A stretch of DNA of 64,000 nt, from the NCBI RefSeq assembly GCF_002218045.2, contig NZ_AP018686.1:124001-188000 (forward strand). The letters are read 5' to 3'. The stretch is from Vibrio rumoiensis (lineage in GTDB: Bacteria; Pseudomonadota; Gammaproteobacteria; Enterobacterales; Vibrionaceae). The position numbers and the translations under genes are program-made. This document shows positions 7,378 through 17,232 of this stretch, piece after piece (the first letter of the stretch is position 1; each line of letters begins with the position of its first letter). The notes beneath the pieces are model-generated. The model made no database searches, was not told the origin of the DNA, and saw nothing but the letters and a program-made list of their open reading frames with translations.

Positions 7378-9770
7378 AACGCTGGGCTGCTATTGCGTTA
7401 TTTTGCTTACTTAGTGGGCAAATGAGTGCGTGGGCTGAAGATAGAATCCCAATGCCCATTGATGTTGATCTGCCGACCAAGCGAGTACAAATCACTGCTT
7501 ACTTATCCAATGAAAACGTGGCAGATTGGCAGCTCGATAGTGGAGAGTTTGTCGATAAAGTTTCCCCTCTTGTTCTAGACAGCATCAAAACCAAACTTGT
7601 AAAAGAATTTATGGATACTCGGATTGTCGCAAGTGATCTGAAAAAGCTCGGTTGGAGTGCGAACTTCGATGAAGATATGTTGATCATTACGATTGATATA
7701 CCGGCAGAACAGCTTGAAGAAATCGACATTCCTTTTGGTGGCTATTCGTCTAAAAAAGCGTACGCCAAAAACGTGCGAATGATTGAGCCAAGCCCCGTCA
7801 GTGGGGTGTTCAATTTTTATTATACTCATACCCATAATTTGGATGATACATCGCAATATTCCGATAGCTTAGCGTTGCGTACAGGGATTGCTTTAGGGCC
7901 TTTAACCCTTGAAGACGGGCACACTTTCTCTCGAAATAGTATGACAGAGGAAATGCGAATCCAGCGTGATGCTTCTCGTTTAATGTATGATTTACCGAAT
8001 AATTACGGCTTTATTCAAGTTGGTGATTACTATTCTGATACGCAAATTCAGCAGCTCAATCCGGGTGATATTTTTGGCCTATCCTATTCCTATCAACCTC
8101 AATATCTACGTGACTACTATCGCCCTAATTCGGTACCGATTGTTCTAGAATCGACGTCGATTGTGACGATAAAGATCAACGGTGAAGATTTTCGCCGTAT
8201 TCGTTTAGCTCCGGGACAATATAATTTACGCGATTTGCCGATAGACAATGGCGTGAATGAAGTCGAAGTGAGTTACATCGACCAAGGTGGCTCAGAGGTT
8301 GTGAAATATTACAACCTAGTCAATGTCCCCGAGATTTTATTAGCGGGTTCGCTAGAAACGCAGTGGACCGCCGGCTATGTTCAGTATTACAACGACGAAG
8401 GCGTTAAAGAGCTTAACGATGAAGTGCCCGCAGCGCAGATGGTGTTGTCGTATGGCTTAACAAGCTGGTGGACAATTTCTCCCAAAGTGGAATGGCAACA
8501 AGATGTACAAGATTATAATTTGCTGCATAACTTTGCGGTAGGGGATAACTTTCTCACTTTAGAAACGGGATTAAAGCAAACCCAGGAAAGTGATTTTTAT
8601 AAAGGAAAAGTGAGCTACTACTTGCCTGAAACCGCTTGGGGCGCATTGAATAACACAAATATCAGTTATGAATATAGCTATCAAGAGCCAATTATTGGTT
8701 ATCAGACTCAGCAATATATTCGCTTCAGTACTGGGCTCAATTTACCGATGAAAAATGGCTATATGTCATTTAATGGGTATTCTCGCTTTGATGATAACGT
8801 CAATGTTGAGAATTCATTAGCGCTGAATACCAGCTATCGATTATGGGATTACTTGAGTTTAGGGCTGAACTTGCGTTGGAAAGAAACCAATGGCGACAGT
8901 GAAGAAAGTTTTGCCATTTCTGCCAATATTCCGATCAGTCTTTTTGATCAGCGTTTTAGTGTGTCATCCCGATATGACTCAAACAAAGAGCACAGTGAGA
9001 ATGCGTTATCGTTTTATCATTATGGTCTTGATCAAAGCTGGCGGGGCACCGTCAATTTACGCGATCAAGAGTATGACGGTGCCGATTTTTATTATAAGAA
9101 ATATGGCGATTACTTAAACGGTAATATTAGACTCAGCTCCAATAATGAAATTGATACGGAAAATAGAACTCGAGTCGGTAGTGTTGGGTTAGAAACCGGA
9201 ATTGCGTTTTCTGGTACCAATGTTGCGTGGACATCACCGGTCAGTTCTGGCTTTAGCATTGTGACGTTAGACGATAAAGATGACGATTATCGACTCGTTA
9301 AAAATGACTATGGCCGCGTTTCGATTGTGCCGAAAGCGCAAGGTGGCTCAAAGAGCTTGGTCACGGAAGTGAGTAATCGTCGTGAGCGGCTAATCGAAGT
9401 CAATACTCGCGAATTGGCCTTTGATAAAGAATTAGAATTTTCACAGTTTGTGGTAAAAGGAGGGTTGCGCCGAGGGTCTAGTGTGAATTTAGAAATGATT
9501 AAAGGTTTATTGGTGAGTGGGCAATTAGAGGTTCAAGGCAAGCCTTTAGTCGATGTGGTGGGGGAGTTTGTCTCGGAAGATGGCAGCCGAAGCTTCCCAT
9601 TTTATACTGGTATGCAAGGCGAGTTTGAGCTCGACATGATCCCTAAAGGACAATATGAACTCAGCTTTTACGATGAACAGTACCAATCTCAAACGGTTTA
9701 TATTGATGATGCACAATCTGTTGATGGTATGTTTGTGCAATTAGATCCATTAACGGTCAAGGTTCGATAA
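7374..9770 (+). CDS. Fimbrial outer-membrane usher, CS1/TcfC-like
   Basis: The 798-residue protein has a signal peptide (to about SAWA, residue 21) and a periplasmic N-terminal domain. A long beta-barrel region follows, with alternating aromatic strands and repeated Tyr/Asn turns, and a plug-like insert (RLAPGQYNLRDLPIDNGVNE). The C-terminal domain resembles a carboxypeptidase-regulatory-like fold (GEFVSEDGSRSFPFYTGMQG). The N-terminus lacks the usual FimD-type signature and looks closer to CS1/CFA-type ushers. It overlaps the chaperone stop by 4 bp. No tip-adhesin gene follows, and the next gene is on the opposite strand. With the chaperone broken, fimbria assembly from this locus is probably blocked. 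Confidence 0.82.
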   Translation: MKRWAAIALFCLLSGQMSAWAEDRIPMPIDVDLPTKRVQITAYLSNENVADWQLDSGEFVDKVSPLVLDSIKTKLVKEFMDTRIVASDLKKLGWSANFDEDMLIITIDIPAEQLEEIDIPFGGYSSKKAYAKNVRMIEPSPVSGVFNFYYTHTHNLDDTSQYSDSLALRTGIALGPLTLEDGHTFSRNSMTEEMRIQRDASRLMYDLPNNYGFIQVGDYYSDTQIQQLNPGDIFGLSYSYQPQYLRDYYRPNSVPIVLESTSIVTIKINGEDFRRIRLAPGQYNLRDLPIDNGVNEVEVSYIDQGGSEVVKYYNLVNVPEILLAGSLETQWTAGYVQYYNDEGVKELNDEVPAAQMVLSYGLTSWWTISPKVEWQQDVQDYNLLHNFAVGDNFLTLETGLKQTQESDFYKGKVSYYLPETAWGALNNTNISYEYSYQEPIIGYQTQQYIRFSTGLNLPMKNGYMSFNGYSRFDDNVNVENSLALNTSYRLWDYLSLGLNLRWKETNGDSEESFAISANIPISLFDQRFSVSSRYDSNKEHSENALSFYHYGLDQSWRGTVNLRDQEYDGADFYYKKYGDYLNGNIRLSSNNEIDTENRTRVGSVGLETGIAFSGTNVAWTSPVSSGFSIVTLDDKDDDYRLVKNDYGRVSIVPKAQGGSKSLVTEVSNRRERLIEVNTRELAFDKELEFSQFVVKGGLRRGSSVNLEMIKGLLVSGQLEVQGKPLVDVVGEFVSEDGSRSFPFYTGMQGEFELDMIPKGQYELSFYDEQYQSQTVYIDDAQSVDGMFVQLDPLTVKVR

Positions 9771-9814
9771 ATTTATCTCTTTCATTACACATGATACTAC
9801 CCGAACGGTCCATT

Positions 9815-10453
9815 TTATCCGTCATATAAGGGTAAATGGCATCGTGCCCACCTTTTAGCTTGCACTCTGTTTTTAACATTGATTTTTTTAAATGCTTTAT
9901 ATAAATGAGATTTTATTGTGTGCTCGCTAACAAAAAGTTCATTAGCTATTTCCGTATTACTTTTACCGTTGGATAATAAATTAAGGACGTCAATTTCTCG
10001 GCTGGTTAATTCAATTGATGTCGTGGTGATTGGTTTTATCGATTGAAGATAGAGTAGCATTTCAATCAACATCGAACGCGGTATCCAATGTTCCCCTTTT
10101 AATACTTTAGTTAAGCCTCTGATGAGTGTTTCTTGATCTTCATAATGAGAAAAGTATCCATACACATTCGGCCACTGTAATAATTTTTGTGCGGAAATAC
10201 TGTCTTGAGTATTAAGTAGCACCGTGCTGATATTATCTTTAAAACCACGTAAATATAACTCCCATGGCTGATTGGACGTAGGCAAATTGGCGAGATCGAC
10301 CAAGATCAATGCTGGCTTATTCCAATCATGGTAAGCAAAGGTATGTTGGTTAACAAGTGTGATTGATGGCCCTAAAGACTCAGATAGTAACTCTTTCATT
10401 AATTGACTCTGAATACAACTAGTAGAGAGTAGCATGACATCCATGTTCTTCAT
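9815..10453 (-). CDS. LuxR-family regulator, VpsT/CsgD-like
   Basis: The 212-residue protein has an N-terminal receiver-like domain lacking a normal phospho-Asp pocket (ALILVDLANLP) and a C-terminal LuxR helix-turn-helix (ELTSREIDVLNLLSNGKSN then TEIANELFVSEHTIKSHLYK). The layout and length match VpsT and CsgD. VpsT binds c-di-GMP through W[F/L/M][T/S]R; the equivalent position here reads WIPR (about residue 116), so the site is altered. The start at 10453 is supported by AAGGGAA 5-6 nt upstream; ATG at 10480 is an alternative. It is convergent with the fimbrial usher gene and may control it or biofilm genes, which is inferred. Confidence 0.83.
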   Translation of the reverse strand: MKNMDVMLLSTSCIQSQLMKELLSESLGPSITLVNQHTFAYHDWNKPALILVDLANLPTSNQPWELYLRGFKDNISTVLLNTQDSISAQKLLQWPNVYGYFSHYEDQETLIRGLTKVLKGEHWIPRSMLIEMLLYLQSIKPITTTSIELTSREIDVLNLLSNGKSNTEIANELFVSEHTIKSHLYKAFKKINVKNRVQAKRWARCHLPLYDG

Positions 10454-10858
10454 TATATTCCCTTGGTAATAATAATACATTCATTATATATAGAGCATAT
10501 ATTCTTATTCGCAATTATTTATTAATGATAAAAACACATTCTGATGTTTGCTTTTTGTTTTCAATGTTTAATGTTTAGGGATTTCAAAGGCTTCTATTTT
10601 TTACTGTGTTTTTTAATTGTTGGTGACTTGGGGTGTGTTTTTTTGTTAATTTAATTACATATAAACTTAAGTTGATTTTCGTTGTGTTAAAATAAAACTA
10701 AAGTGCTATTTGTTGTGTTTCTATTAAACTTTAGTTTCCTTTTTATAATGGTGATAATTAATTAATAATATAATCGTTATATTGAATCATACTTTTTAAA
10801 TACTTAATTAAAAAAGTATGATTCTTTAAAAGGGAAATTGTGACGGTTAAAATAATGT
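10454..10858. other. AT-rich intergenic region with a 14-bp inverted repeat
   Basis: No gene is seen in this very AT-rich stretch. GAATCATACTTTTT (10784-10797) and AAAAAGTATGATTC (10811-10824) form a perfect 14-bp inverted repeat with a 13-nt loop, 35 bp beyond the glutathione transferase stop. It could end that gene's transcript, although the stem is AT-rich. The rest holds the promoter region of the VpsT-like gene. Confidence 0.6.
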
Positions 10859-11521
10859 TTAGATAGCTTCCCCTGCTTCATCTTCTTCCACGATATCGCT
10901 TTCTAGACTGGCCTCATAGAGCCATCTCTGTATTGCTGGGCTAGTGATGACTTTTTGTTGATATTGACGTGCCAGATCAGAAAGTGGTATTTGGTAAGTT
11001 TGAAAGCGTAGTGCGATGGGTGCATACATGGCATCGACTATCGACCATTTACCAAACAGCCACTCATCTGGATAGTCGTTCATTTGCTGTGACCACATTT
11101 GGTCAATTCTGGCGATGTCATTGAGTGCACTTTGACTTAATTCGACATGTCGGGTTGCCCGGCAATTCATTGGCGTTTCGTTACGTAAAGCGGTGAAGCC
11201 AGAATGCATTTCACAGGCAATAGCACGGGCTTTGGCTTTTTGACGAGGGTCGGTTGGCCAGGCGCTACCCTCTAAATATTGTTCATTGATGTACTCTAAA
11301 ATTGCCAGTGAATCCCATACGATTACATCCTCATCCTCTACTTGCTTATCAACTAAAGTTGGGACTTTCGCTGTAGGGGTTATCTTTTCTAGAGTTCGAT
11401 AAAATTCGGGTTTGAATAAGGGGAGTTTTATTACTTCGATTTTGAGGTCATGCTGAGCAAAGATAAGCCAGCCGCGCAATGACCAACTCGAGTAATTTTG
11501 GTTGCCGATATAAAGTTGCAT
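10859..11521 (-). CDS. Glutathione S-transferase family protein
   Basis: This 220-residue GST has a thioredoxin-like N-terminal domain beginning MQLYIGNQNYSSWSLRGW, with the likely catalytic Ser in YSSWS (residues 10-14). TAKVPTLVD carries the cis-Pro, and VWDSLAILEYI forms the glutathione gamma-glutamyl site. A helical C-terminal domain follows (GKWSIVDAMYAPIALRF). AAGGAACGATT precedes the ATG. It is divergent from a LysR gene across 125 bp, which may regulate it. The substrate is unknown. Confidence 0.88.
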   Translation of the reverse strand: MQLYIGNQNYSSWSLRGWLIFAQHDLKIEVIKLPLFKPEFYRTLEKITPTAKVPTLVDKQVEDEDVIVWDSLAILEYINEQYLEGSAWPTDPRQKAKARAIACEMHSGFTALRNETPMNCRATRHVELSQSALNDIARIDQMWSQQMNDYPDEWLFGKWSIVDAMYAPIALRFQTYQIPLSDLARQYQQKVITSPAIQRWLYEASLESDIVEEDEAGEAI

Positions 11522-11646
11522 AATCGTTCCTTATTGATGTGTATGTCCGTATGTGGATTTACTGTAAAGGATTGCTTCTTTGATAACGAACGGATAGTTT
11601 TGATATCTGGTATTAAAAACATTGATGGATCAAGTGAGTAGGTCAA

Positions 11647-12492
11647 ATGGATATTGATGCACTTCGTAGTTTATTAGCTTTTGTTGAAACTGGCAGTTTT
11701 ACCCGCGCGGCGAAACAGATTCATCGAACTCAATCGGCATTGAGCGCTCAGATGAAAAAGTTGGAAGAGGAAACCGGGGCGAGTTTATTTACGAAAGATG
11801 GCCGCAACCTTGTATTGACGGAAGCAGGGTTGAGTTTAAGTAGCCATGCCAAGCAATTGGTCACCATGCACGATCAAGCCCTGCAGCAATTGAAATCGAC
11901 CAAAGGTAAGCGCTCGTTAAAGCTTGGTTGCCCTGAAGACTATAATGATACGATTTTGCCGGCTTTTATGGCGACTATTTATGCAGTAGAGCCAAAGTGT
12001 TCTGTACATATTTACAGCGAGCCAAGTGTTACATTAAGACAGTGGCTCGATGATGGAAAGCTTGATGCGGCGATTTTAACTCGGCAGCCTAATACAGAAG
12101 AAGGCTATTGGTTAACTTCTGATCAAGGTGTTTGGATTGCCTCACATGACTACCAGTTAAACCTAGCTGAAGACGTTCCTTTAGCTTTATTTCAAAGCGA
12201 TTGTAAATATCATGCAGCGGCGATTGATGGTTTAACAAAGCGAGGCGTTCGTTACCAATTACTCGCTTGTTGTAATACGGCTTCTGCGCAGCGGGGATTA
12301 GTGGAACATGGTTTAGCGATCGGTGCGATGGGAAAACTGAGCACTGGCGATAGCGTGAAAATATTACCCGATATGCCACCGTTACCCGCTGTTGATATTG
12401 TTCTGTCAGTTTCGGCGAAAGGCCACCCAATCTTACATTCGGAGTTTTTAAATCAACTTGGAAATCTATATACCCAAGTGACCTCAGGTTGA
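11647..12492 (+). CDS. LysR-family transcriptional regulator
   Basis: The 281-residue protein opens with a canonical LysR helix-turn-helix (MDIDALRSLLAFVETGSFTR, then AAKQIHRTQSALSAQMKKLE). A periplasmic-binding-like effector domain follows (KLGCPEDYNDTILPAFM, LDAAILTRQ). It is divergent from the glutathione transferase, which is its most likely target by position. An IS630 copy lies 87 bp after its stop. Confidence 0.9.
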   Translation: MDIDALRSLLAFVETGSFTRAAKQIHRTQSALSAQMKKLEEETGASLFTKDGRNLVLTEAGLSLSSHAKQLVTMHDQALQQLKSTKGKRSLKLGCPEDYNDTILPAFMATIYAVEPKCSVHIYSEPSVTLRQWLDDGKLDAAILTRQPNTEEGYWLTSDQGVWIASHDYQLNLAEDVPLALFQSDCKYHAAAIDGLTKRGVRYQLLACCNTASAQRGLVEHGLAIGAMGKLSTGDSVKILPDMPPLPAVDIVLSVSAKGHPILHSEFLNQLGNLYTQVTSG

Positions 12493-12579
12493 AGAATTTA
12501 GAGCTATCATCCAAGTCTTTAGACAAGGAAGATTTGCGAGGGAATGTAAGCACTTTTTGAACAAATCTGACACAACATA

Positions 12580-13670
12580 TACCCGTGATCATTGAAGATG
12601 CTTGATTTTATCGTTGAACAGGATCATGCTAGCAAACATGAACATTGAACTTTCCAACCAAAAGAAAAAACAACTCGAACGGATGCACGATTCATCGCGT
12701 GACCGTCGAGTATGTGACCGCATTAAAGCTGTCTTACTCGCATCTGAGGGTTGGTCTGTTTCTATGATTTCGCAAGCATTGCGAATTCATCAAACAACGG
12801 TGATACGCCATATTAATGATTACCTACAATCTGAAAAATTGAAGCCTGAAAATGGTGGCTCACAAAGTAAACTCAATGCTGCCGAAACTATAGCATTAAT
12901 TGAGCATCTTACTGACAATACTTATTTTCACACTTACCAGATTGTTGACTACGTTCAGAATCAATTCCAAGTCACTTACACTGTCGCTGGAATGAATAAA
13001 TGGTTACACCATAATGGCTTTTCCTATAAGCAACCTAAAGGTGTTCCACATAAGTTTAACCCTGAAGCTCAAGGTGCTTTTATTCAATATTATCAAGAGC
13101 TGAAGCAACTAAACGAGCCTATTTTATTCTTGGATGCTGTGCATCCAAGTCAAGCGACCAAAATCACTTATGGTTGGCTCCGTAAAGGGCAAGACAAAGT
13201 GATTGAAACGACGGGTAGTCGTACACGATTGAACTTTGTCGGTGCTCTGAATCTTGCTGATATCGCTGCAACTGTGACTGAAAGTTATGAAACAATTAAT
13301 AGTGAAAGTATTGCCCGTTTCTTTTGGAAACTGAAAAAAGAACATTATCCATTAGAGCAAAAGATTCATGTCATTCTCGATGGTGCCGGTTATCACCGAA
13401 GTCAGCTGGTAAAAGATTTTGCCCGGATACTCAATATCGAACTGCATTATTTGCCCCCTTACAGTCCAAATTTAAATCCAATAGAACGACTGTGGAAGGT
13501 CATGCATGAGCATGCCAGAAATAATGTTTACTTCCCAACAAAAGCATCCTTTAAGGATGCAATAAATCGATTTTTTGATGTGACTTTACCTAAAGTTGCA
13601 GACTCACTGACGACTAGAATTAACGATAATTTTCAGGTTATGAAATCTGCATCTTCAAGTTAATTGGGTA
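12580..13670 (+). mobile_element. IS630-family insertion sequence, copy 2
   Basis: The element is 1,091 bp, flanked by TA at 12578-12579 and 13671-13672, with the same imperfect terminal repeats as copy 1 (TACCC at both extremities, TTGAAGATG at positions 13-21 from each end). It lies between two LysR genes and does not visibly interrupt a reading frame. Confidence 0.93.
12626..13663 (+). CDS. IS630 family transposase, copy 2
   Basis: The protein matches copy 1 over its full length, with scattered changes such as DRRVCDRIK for DGRVRDRIK. The DDE residues are intact in LFLDAVHPSQ, VILDGAGYHRS and NLNPIERLWKVMHE. The ATG at 12626 is used for consistency with copy 1; TTG at 12602 and ATG at 12638 are alternatives. 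It appears potentially active. Confidence 0.92.
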   Translation: MLANMNIELSNQKKKQLERMHDSSRDRRVCDRIKAVLLASEGWSVSMISQALRIHQTTVIRHINDYLQSEKLKPENGGSQSKLNAAETIALIEHLTDNTYFHTYQIVDYVQNQFQVTYTVAGMNKWLHHNGFSYKQPKGVPHKFNPEAQGAFIQYYQELKQLNEPILFLDAVHPSQATKITYGWLRKGQDKVIETTGSRTRLNFVGALNLADIAATVTESYETINSESIARFFWKLKKEHYPLEQKIHVILDGAGYHRSQLVKDFARILNIELHYLPPYSPNLNPIERLWKVMHEHARNNVYFPTKASFKDAINRFFDVTLPKVADSLTTRINDNFQVMKSASSS

Positions 13671-13813
13671 TAAAGCTTGTTTTATTCTTGTTGAAACTCA
13701 CATCTTGAAGTTATTTGAGCATATTCAAATTATCTTTCTGAATGATTTTTCTGACTTGGTATCGTAGATAATGATCGACTGGGTTATTATCTTTCTATCT
13801 ATTCCCAATAAGC

Positions 13814-14668
13814 ATGGATTGTATGTTACTCGAAGGTATTGAAACACTGTTAGTCTTGAGTCATGAGAAAACCATGAGTCGAGTGGGAAGCCAACTTTAT
13901 ATTAGCCAGTCGGCGGTCAGTAAACGTATTGCCTTATTAGAGAAGAAATTAGGCAAGAAGTTGATTGTGCCGGATGGAAGACATGTGCGTTTAACACCGG
14001 CGGCAAAAGAACTGATTGCCAGTGTTGAACCGACGTTCCATGAGTTGCAAGGCCGCATCTATGAACAGCATAACTTGGATGACGAGACGGTTATTCGCCT
14101 TGATTGTTCAGAAACGTTGGTGGCAGGGTATTTATCTTCGATGATGGGAAAGCATTTTGAAATCGATTCTGCGATTCATATTGGTACTCATCATACTCCG
14201 AGAATTGTAGAGCGAGTGCAGTCTGGCAAAGCCACGATTGGATTTTGTGCCGGCGATTTACCAACGCAGCATGGGCTTAAAGTTTTACGCTTGTGCGATG
14301 AGCCATTTGTGCTGGTGAGTCAAACCCGATTAGAAGGGCTGCCGAAGCAAATTATTACCAATGATTTAACCAATCCCGCTAACCGCTATCAGTTAGAAGT
14401 ATTGTTAAAACTTGGTATTTCCCCATTGATGGAGATGGATTCATACACCGCGGCGGCTCAACTTGCCCTGGGAGGCGTTGCACCTGCACTGGTTCCATTA
14501 TCGATCGTGAAAACGCTAAAAATTGAGGCGAAATATTGCTTTAATTTTGATGAATTAAAACCGTTATTTCGCCCCGTACATTTATGCTGTCGATCGAATA
14601 CTTACCGCAATGATCGAGTTAAAGCATTGATAGTAGCCATTGCTGATGCTGTTCCCACAGAAGCTTAA
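13814..14668 (+). CDS. LysR-family transcriptional regulator
   Basis: The 284-residue protein has an N-terminal LysR helix-turn-helix (LLVLSHEKTMSRVGSQLYIS then QSAVSKRIALLEKKLGKKL) and an effector-binding domain. The start could be 13814 or the ATG at 13823; neither has a strong ribosome site. Its last 50 bp overlap the 3' end of the convergent TSUP permease gene, so it may regulate that transporter or its substrate pathway, but this is only positional. Confidence 0.87.
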   Translation: MDCMLLEGIETLLVLSHEKTMSRVGSQLYISQSAVSKRIALLEKKLGKKLIVPDGRHVRLTPAAKELIASVEPTFHELQGRIYEQHNLDDETVIRLDCSETLVAGYLSSMMGKHFEIDSAIHIGTHHTPRIVERVQSGKATIGFCAGDLPTQHGLKVLRLCDEPFVLVSQTRLEGLPKQIITNDLTNPANRYQLEVLLKLGISPLMEMDSYTAAAQLALGGVAPALVPLSIVKTLKIEAKYCFNFDELKPLFRPVHLCCRSNTYRNDRVKALIVAIADAVPTEA

Positions 14669-15401
14669 GCGCCATGGTCATCGACATAATAATCACTAAT
14701 GGGCGAACCACTTTTTGCCCATTTCCAAGCACCACTTTTGCCCCTAAACGCGCCCCTAGAAAGTTCCCCACCGCCATCGTTAAGCCTAACTCCCAAATAG
14801 GTAGGCCTGCCATGATAAAAAAGGAGAGAGCGGCAATATTGGAGGTGAAATTCAGGATCTTAGTTCGAGCGGTCGCGGCGACTAAGCTGTAGCGACCAAT
14901 TGCCACGAAACATACCGCAAATATTGAACCCGTACCTGGTCCTAAAAAACCATCATAGAAACCAACACTCGTGCCAATGAGTAGCGCGAACGCAGCTTCA
15001 GACAGTTTAGGTTTATCATCGGGTTGTGGGGTCACCGATTTGGCAAATAGAAAGTATCCGGAGATGGCGATGAGGACGATTGGGATAATACTCATCAATA
15101 GATCGGGTTTGATGACTTGTACAGCCTCAGCACCAATGGCGGAACCAATGAAAGTGCATGCGATGGATAGCCACATGGATTGCAGCTTAACCGTCCCACT
15201 ACGAATGAAGTATAAACTGGCAGAGAAGCTACCAAATGAGCTTTGCAGTTTGTTGGTGGCTAAGGCTTGAGCAGGAGGGATGCCAGCTGCAAGTAAGGCG
15301 GGTAACGTGAGCAAACCACCACCGCCTGCCATTGCATCAATAAAGCCGGCTAATGCGGCGATGCCGACGAGTAATGCCATGATCTCAAATGAGAGTTCCA
15401 T
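14619..15401 (-). CDS. TSUP (TauE/SafE) family membrane permease
   Basis: The 260-residue inner-membrane protein has about eight hydrophobic segments and the family's glycine-rich repeats: LAGFIDAMAGGGGLLTLPAL with ATNKLQSSFGSF in the first half, and GFYDGFLGPGTGS with ARTKILNFTSNIAAL in the second. This matches the YfcA-like TSUP branch. Family members export sulfite, sulfoacetate or related anions, but the substrate here is unknown. AGAAGGACAG precedes the ATG. Confidence 0.9.
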   Translation of the reverse strand: MELSFEIMALLVGIAALAGFIDAMAGGGGLLTLPALLAAGIPPAQALATNKLQSSFGSFSASLYFIRSGTVKLQSMWLSIACTFIGSAIGAEAVQVIKPDLLMSIIPIVLIAISGYFLFAKSVTPQPDDKPKLSEAAFALLIGTSVGFYDGFLGPGTGSIFAVCFVAIGRYSLVAATARTKILNFTSNIAALSFFIMAGLPIWELGLTMAVGNFLGARLGAKVVLGNGQKVVRPLVIIMSMTMALKLLWEQHQQWLLSML

Positions 15402-15526
15402 TTACTGTCCTTCTGATAATGGAGATTAAATTCGGATTAATAGCGTGAACTATATCACCGAATTTTGAGCCCTATTAGTAAAAGGATGGAATCCCACCTA
15501 GTCCTAAAATTCATCAATAAGAATAA

Positions 15527-17023
15527 TCAGTGTTGCAGAGTTTCCAGGATGTCTTCGATTGATAAAGGTCGATAGAAATAATAGCCTTGCAATAGTTGAA
15601 CCCCTTGCGATAAAAGGTAATCCGCTTGTTCTTTGGTTTCAACGCCTTCAGCCACCATGAGTACATTCATGCTATGCCCTAGATTGATAATGGTGTCCAA
15701 TACAGGGGAGTTTACGGATTCAATTCCAATGGTGTTGATAAAGCATCGGTCAATTTTTAAGTAGTTAAATTCACTGTTTTGCAAAACTGATAAAGAAGTA
15801 TACCCAGTACCAAAATCATCAATCGAAACATCCACTCCCATTTGTTGAATTTCTTTTAACACGTTCCGATCATTTTCTTTTAGTAATTGACGTTCCGTAA
15901 TTTCCACACAAAGCTTAAGTCCTTGTGTTTTATAACGTTGAGCAAAAGTACTTAGCTTGTCTAAACAGGCATCTTGCGATAAATAACTTGGGGGAACGTT
16001 AATGCTCATATGTAAATTTTGAGTTTTGTTTTCGTTCCAATCAGAGAGGACGCGCTCTAAAACAAAATCCGTAATATCGTTAATGAGGCCATGTTGCTCT
16101 GCAACCGGAATAAAGACATCGGGCCCAATAAATCCTACTCTTGAGCTATTCCAACGGATTAGCGCTTCAATCCCTTTAATTTCGGTTGTCGAGCTATCGA
16201 TAATAGGTTGGTAAACCAAGAAAAATTCATTGGTTTTTAATGCTTTTTTAATCTTTTCCGCTAATGAGCCTTTGGTTTGGTACCAGTAGGTAATTAGGTG
16301 CCATAACATAGATAAGAAAAGCGAAATAGGGATACTAAATAAAATACTGTTAGCGTATAACTCATTTTTTAGCTTTGCGCTGGGTACAATACTGACCTGA
16401 ATATTTAAATGTGTTGAATGGCTCGTTGTGAGAAATCGGTTCGCTTCAATATGGCTATTTGATGGGTAGATTTCTCCTGAAACCGTCATGACGGATTGTG
16501 AAATGCGGTCATCATCATCAAGCCCAAGACGAACATCAATATAACTTTGATCGATAATCGAAATCGCGGATCGGTCAGGATTGTGTTTATCTTGATTGAC
16601 CACTAATAGACTACGGACCGAGCCTTCATCGTAAGGAATATCAAATAAGTATTCGCCGCTTTTTAGCATACTTGCAGGCATTCGATGCTTAATTTGAGCC
16701 AATTCAATTTCTGAACGCTTTGAAGAGCAGACTATCTTACGATCTTTGATGATCACCATTTCTCTTAAAAAGGCCTCAAACAGTAAGTCTTTTTGAATTT
16801 GCTGGCAGGTCGCTGCATCATAAAGTGCCTGTAAATTTTCGTCTCTTAACTCATCAACAATGGATTCTATTTGGTTAACATAAGAGTGAGAAATATGCTG
16901 TAGATTGAGCTTTAAGGTATGCTCGCCAATTAAAAAGCAGATTAATCCAATGACCGGCAACGGGACCAGAAGGGTAATAATGAATTTTTTTAATGCCTTT
17001 GGGCTGAGTTTTGTATTTGGCAT
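15527..17023 (-). CDS. CSS-motif EAL-domain c-di-GMP phosphodiesterase
   Basis: A membrane helix near the N-terminus is followed by a periplasmic CSS domain (TCQQIQKDLLFEAFL, then KIVCSS, about residues 70-105). A second membrane helix near residue 235 leads to a C-terminal EAL domain. The EAL catalytic set is complete: EALIRW, SINVPPSYLS, EITERQLL, DDFGTGYTSLS, KIDRCF and AEGVET. Proteins of this type hydrolyse c-di-GMP, with activity linked to the redox state of the periplasmic cysteines. The ATG at 17023 is chosen; the frame opens at a TTG at 17050. Confidence 0.92.
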   Translation of the reverse strand: MPNTKLSPKALKKFIITLLVPLPVIGLICFLIGEHTLKLNLQHISHSYVNQIESIVDELRDENLQALYDAATCQQIQKDLLFEAFLREMVIIKDRKIVCSSKRSEIELAQIKHRMPASMLKSGEYLFDIPYDEGSVRSLLVVNQDKHNPDRSAISIIDQSYIDVRLGLDDDDRISQSVMTVSGEIYPSNSHIEANRFLTTSHSTHLNIQVSIVPSAKLKNELYANSILFSIPISLFLSMLWHLITYWYQTKGSLAEKIKKALKTNEFFLVYQPIIDSSTTEIKGIEALIRWNSSRVGFIGPDVFIPVAEQHGLINDITDFVLERVLSDWNENKTQNLHMSINVPPSYLSQDACLDKLSTFAQRYKTQGLKLCVEITERQLLKENDRNVLKEIQQMGVDVSIDDFGTGYTSLSVLQNSEFNYLKIDRCFINTIGIESVNSPVLDTIINLGHSMNVLMVAEGVETKEQADYLLSQGVQLLQGYYFYRPLSIEDILETLQH

Positions 17024-17232
17024 TATTGGCAATAATCCTAGCGTTACCAACTTTGGTTGGCGAATAACGTTAACGAGTAAATTGAATTAATACTCTAACA
17101 CAGTTTATTATTTGTCGGTTTCAATGTTTAAAATTTACCAACTTTTTCACTATGGTCTACACTCTGCCTGATAGCTAATTTGAACCGATTTTTTGTGACT
17201 TAATTAAATCAATCAGTTAGCGGGAGGTAGTG

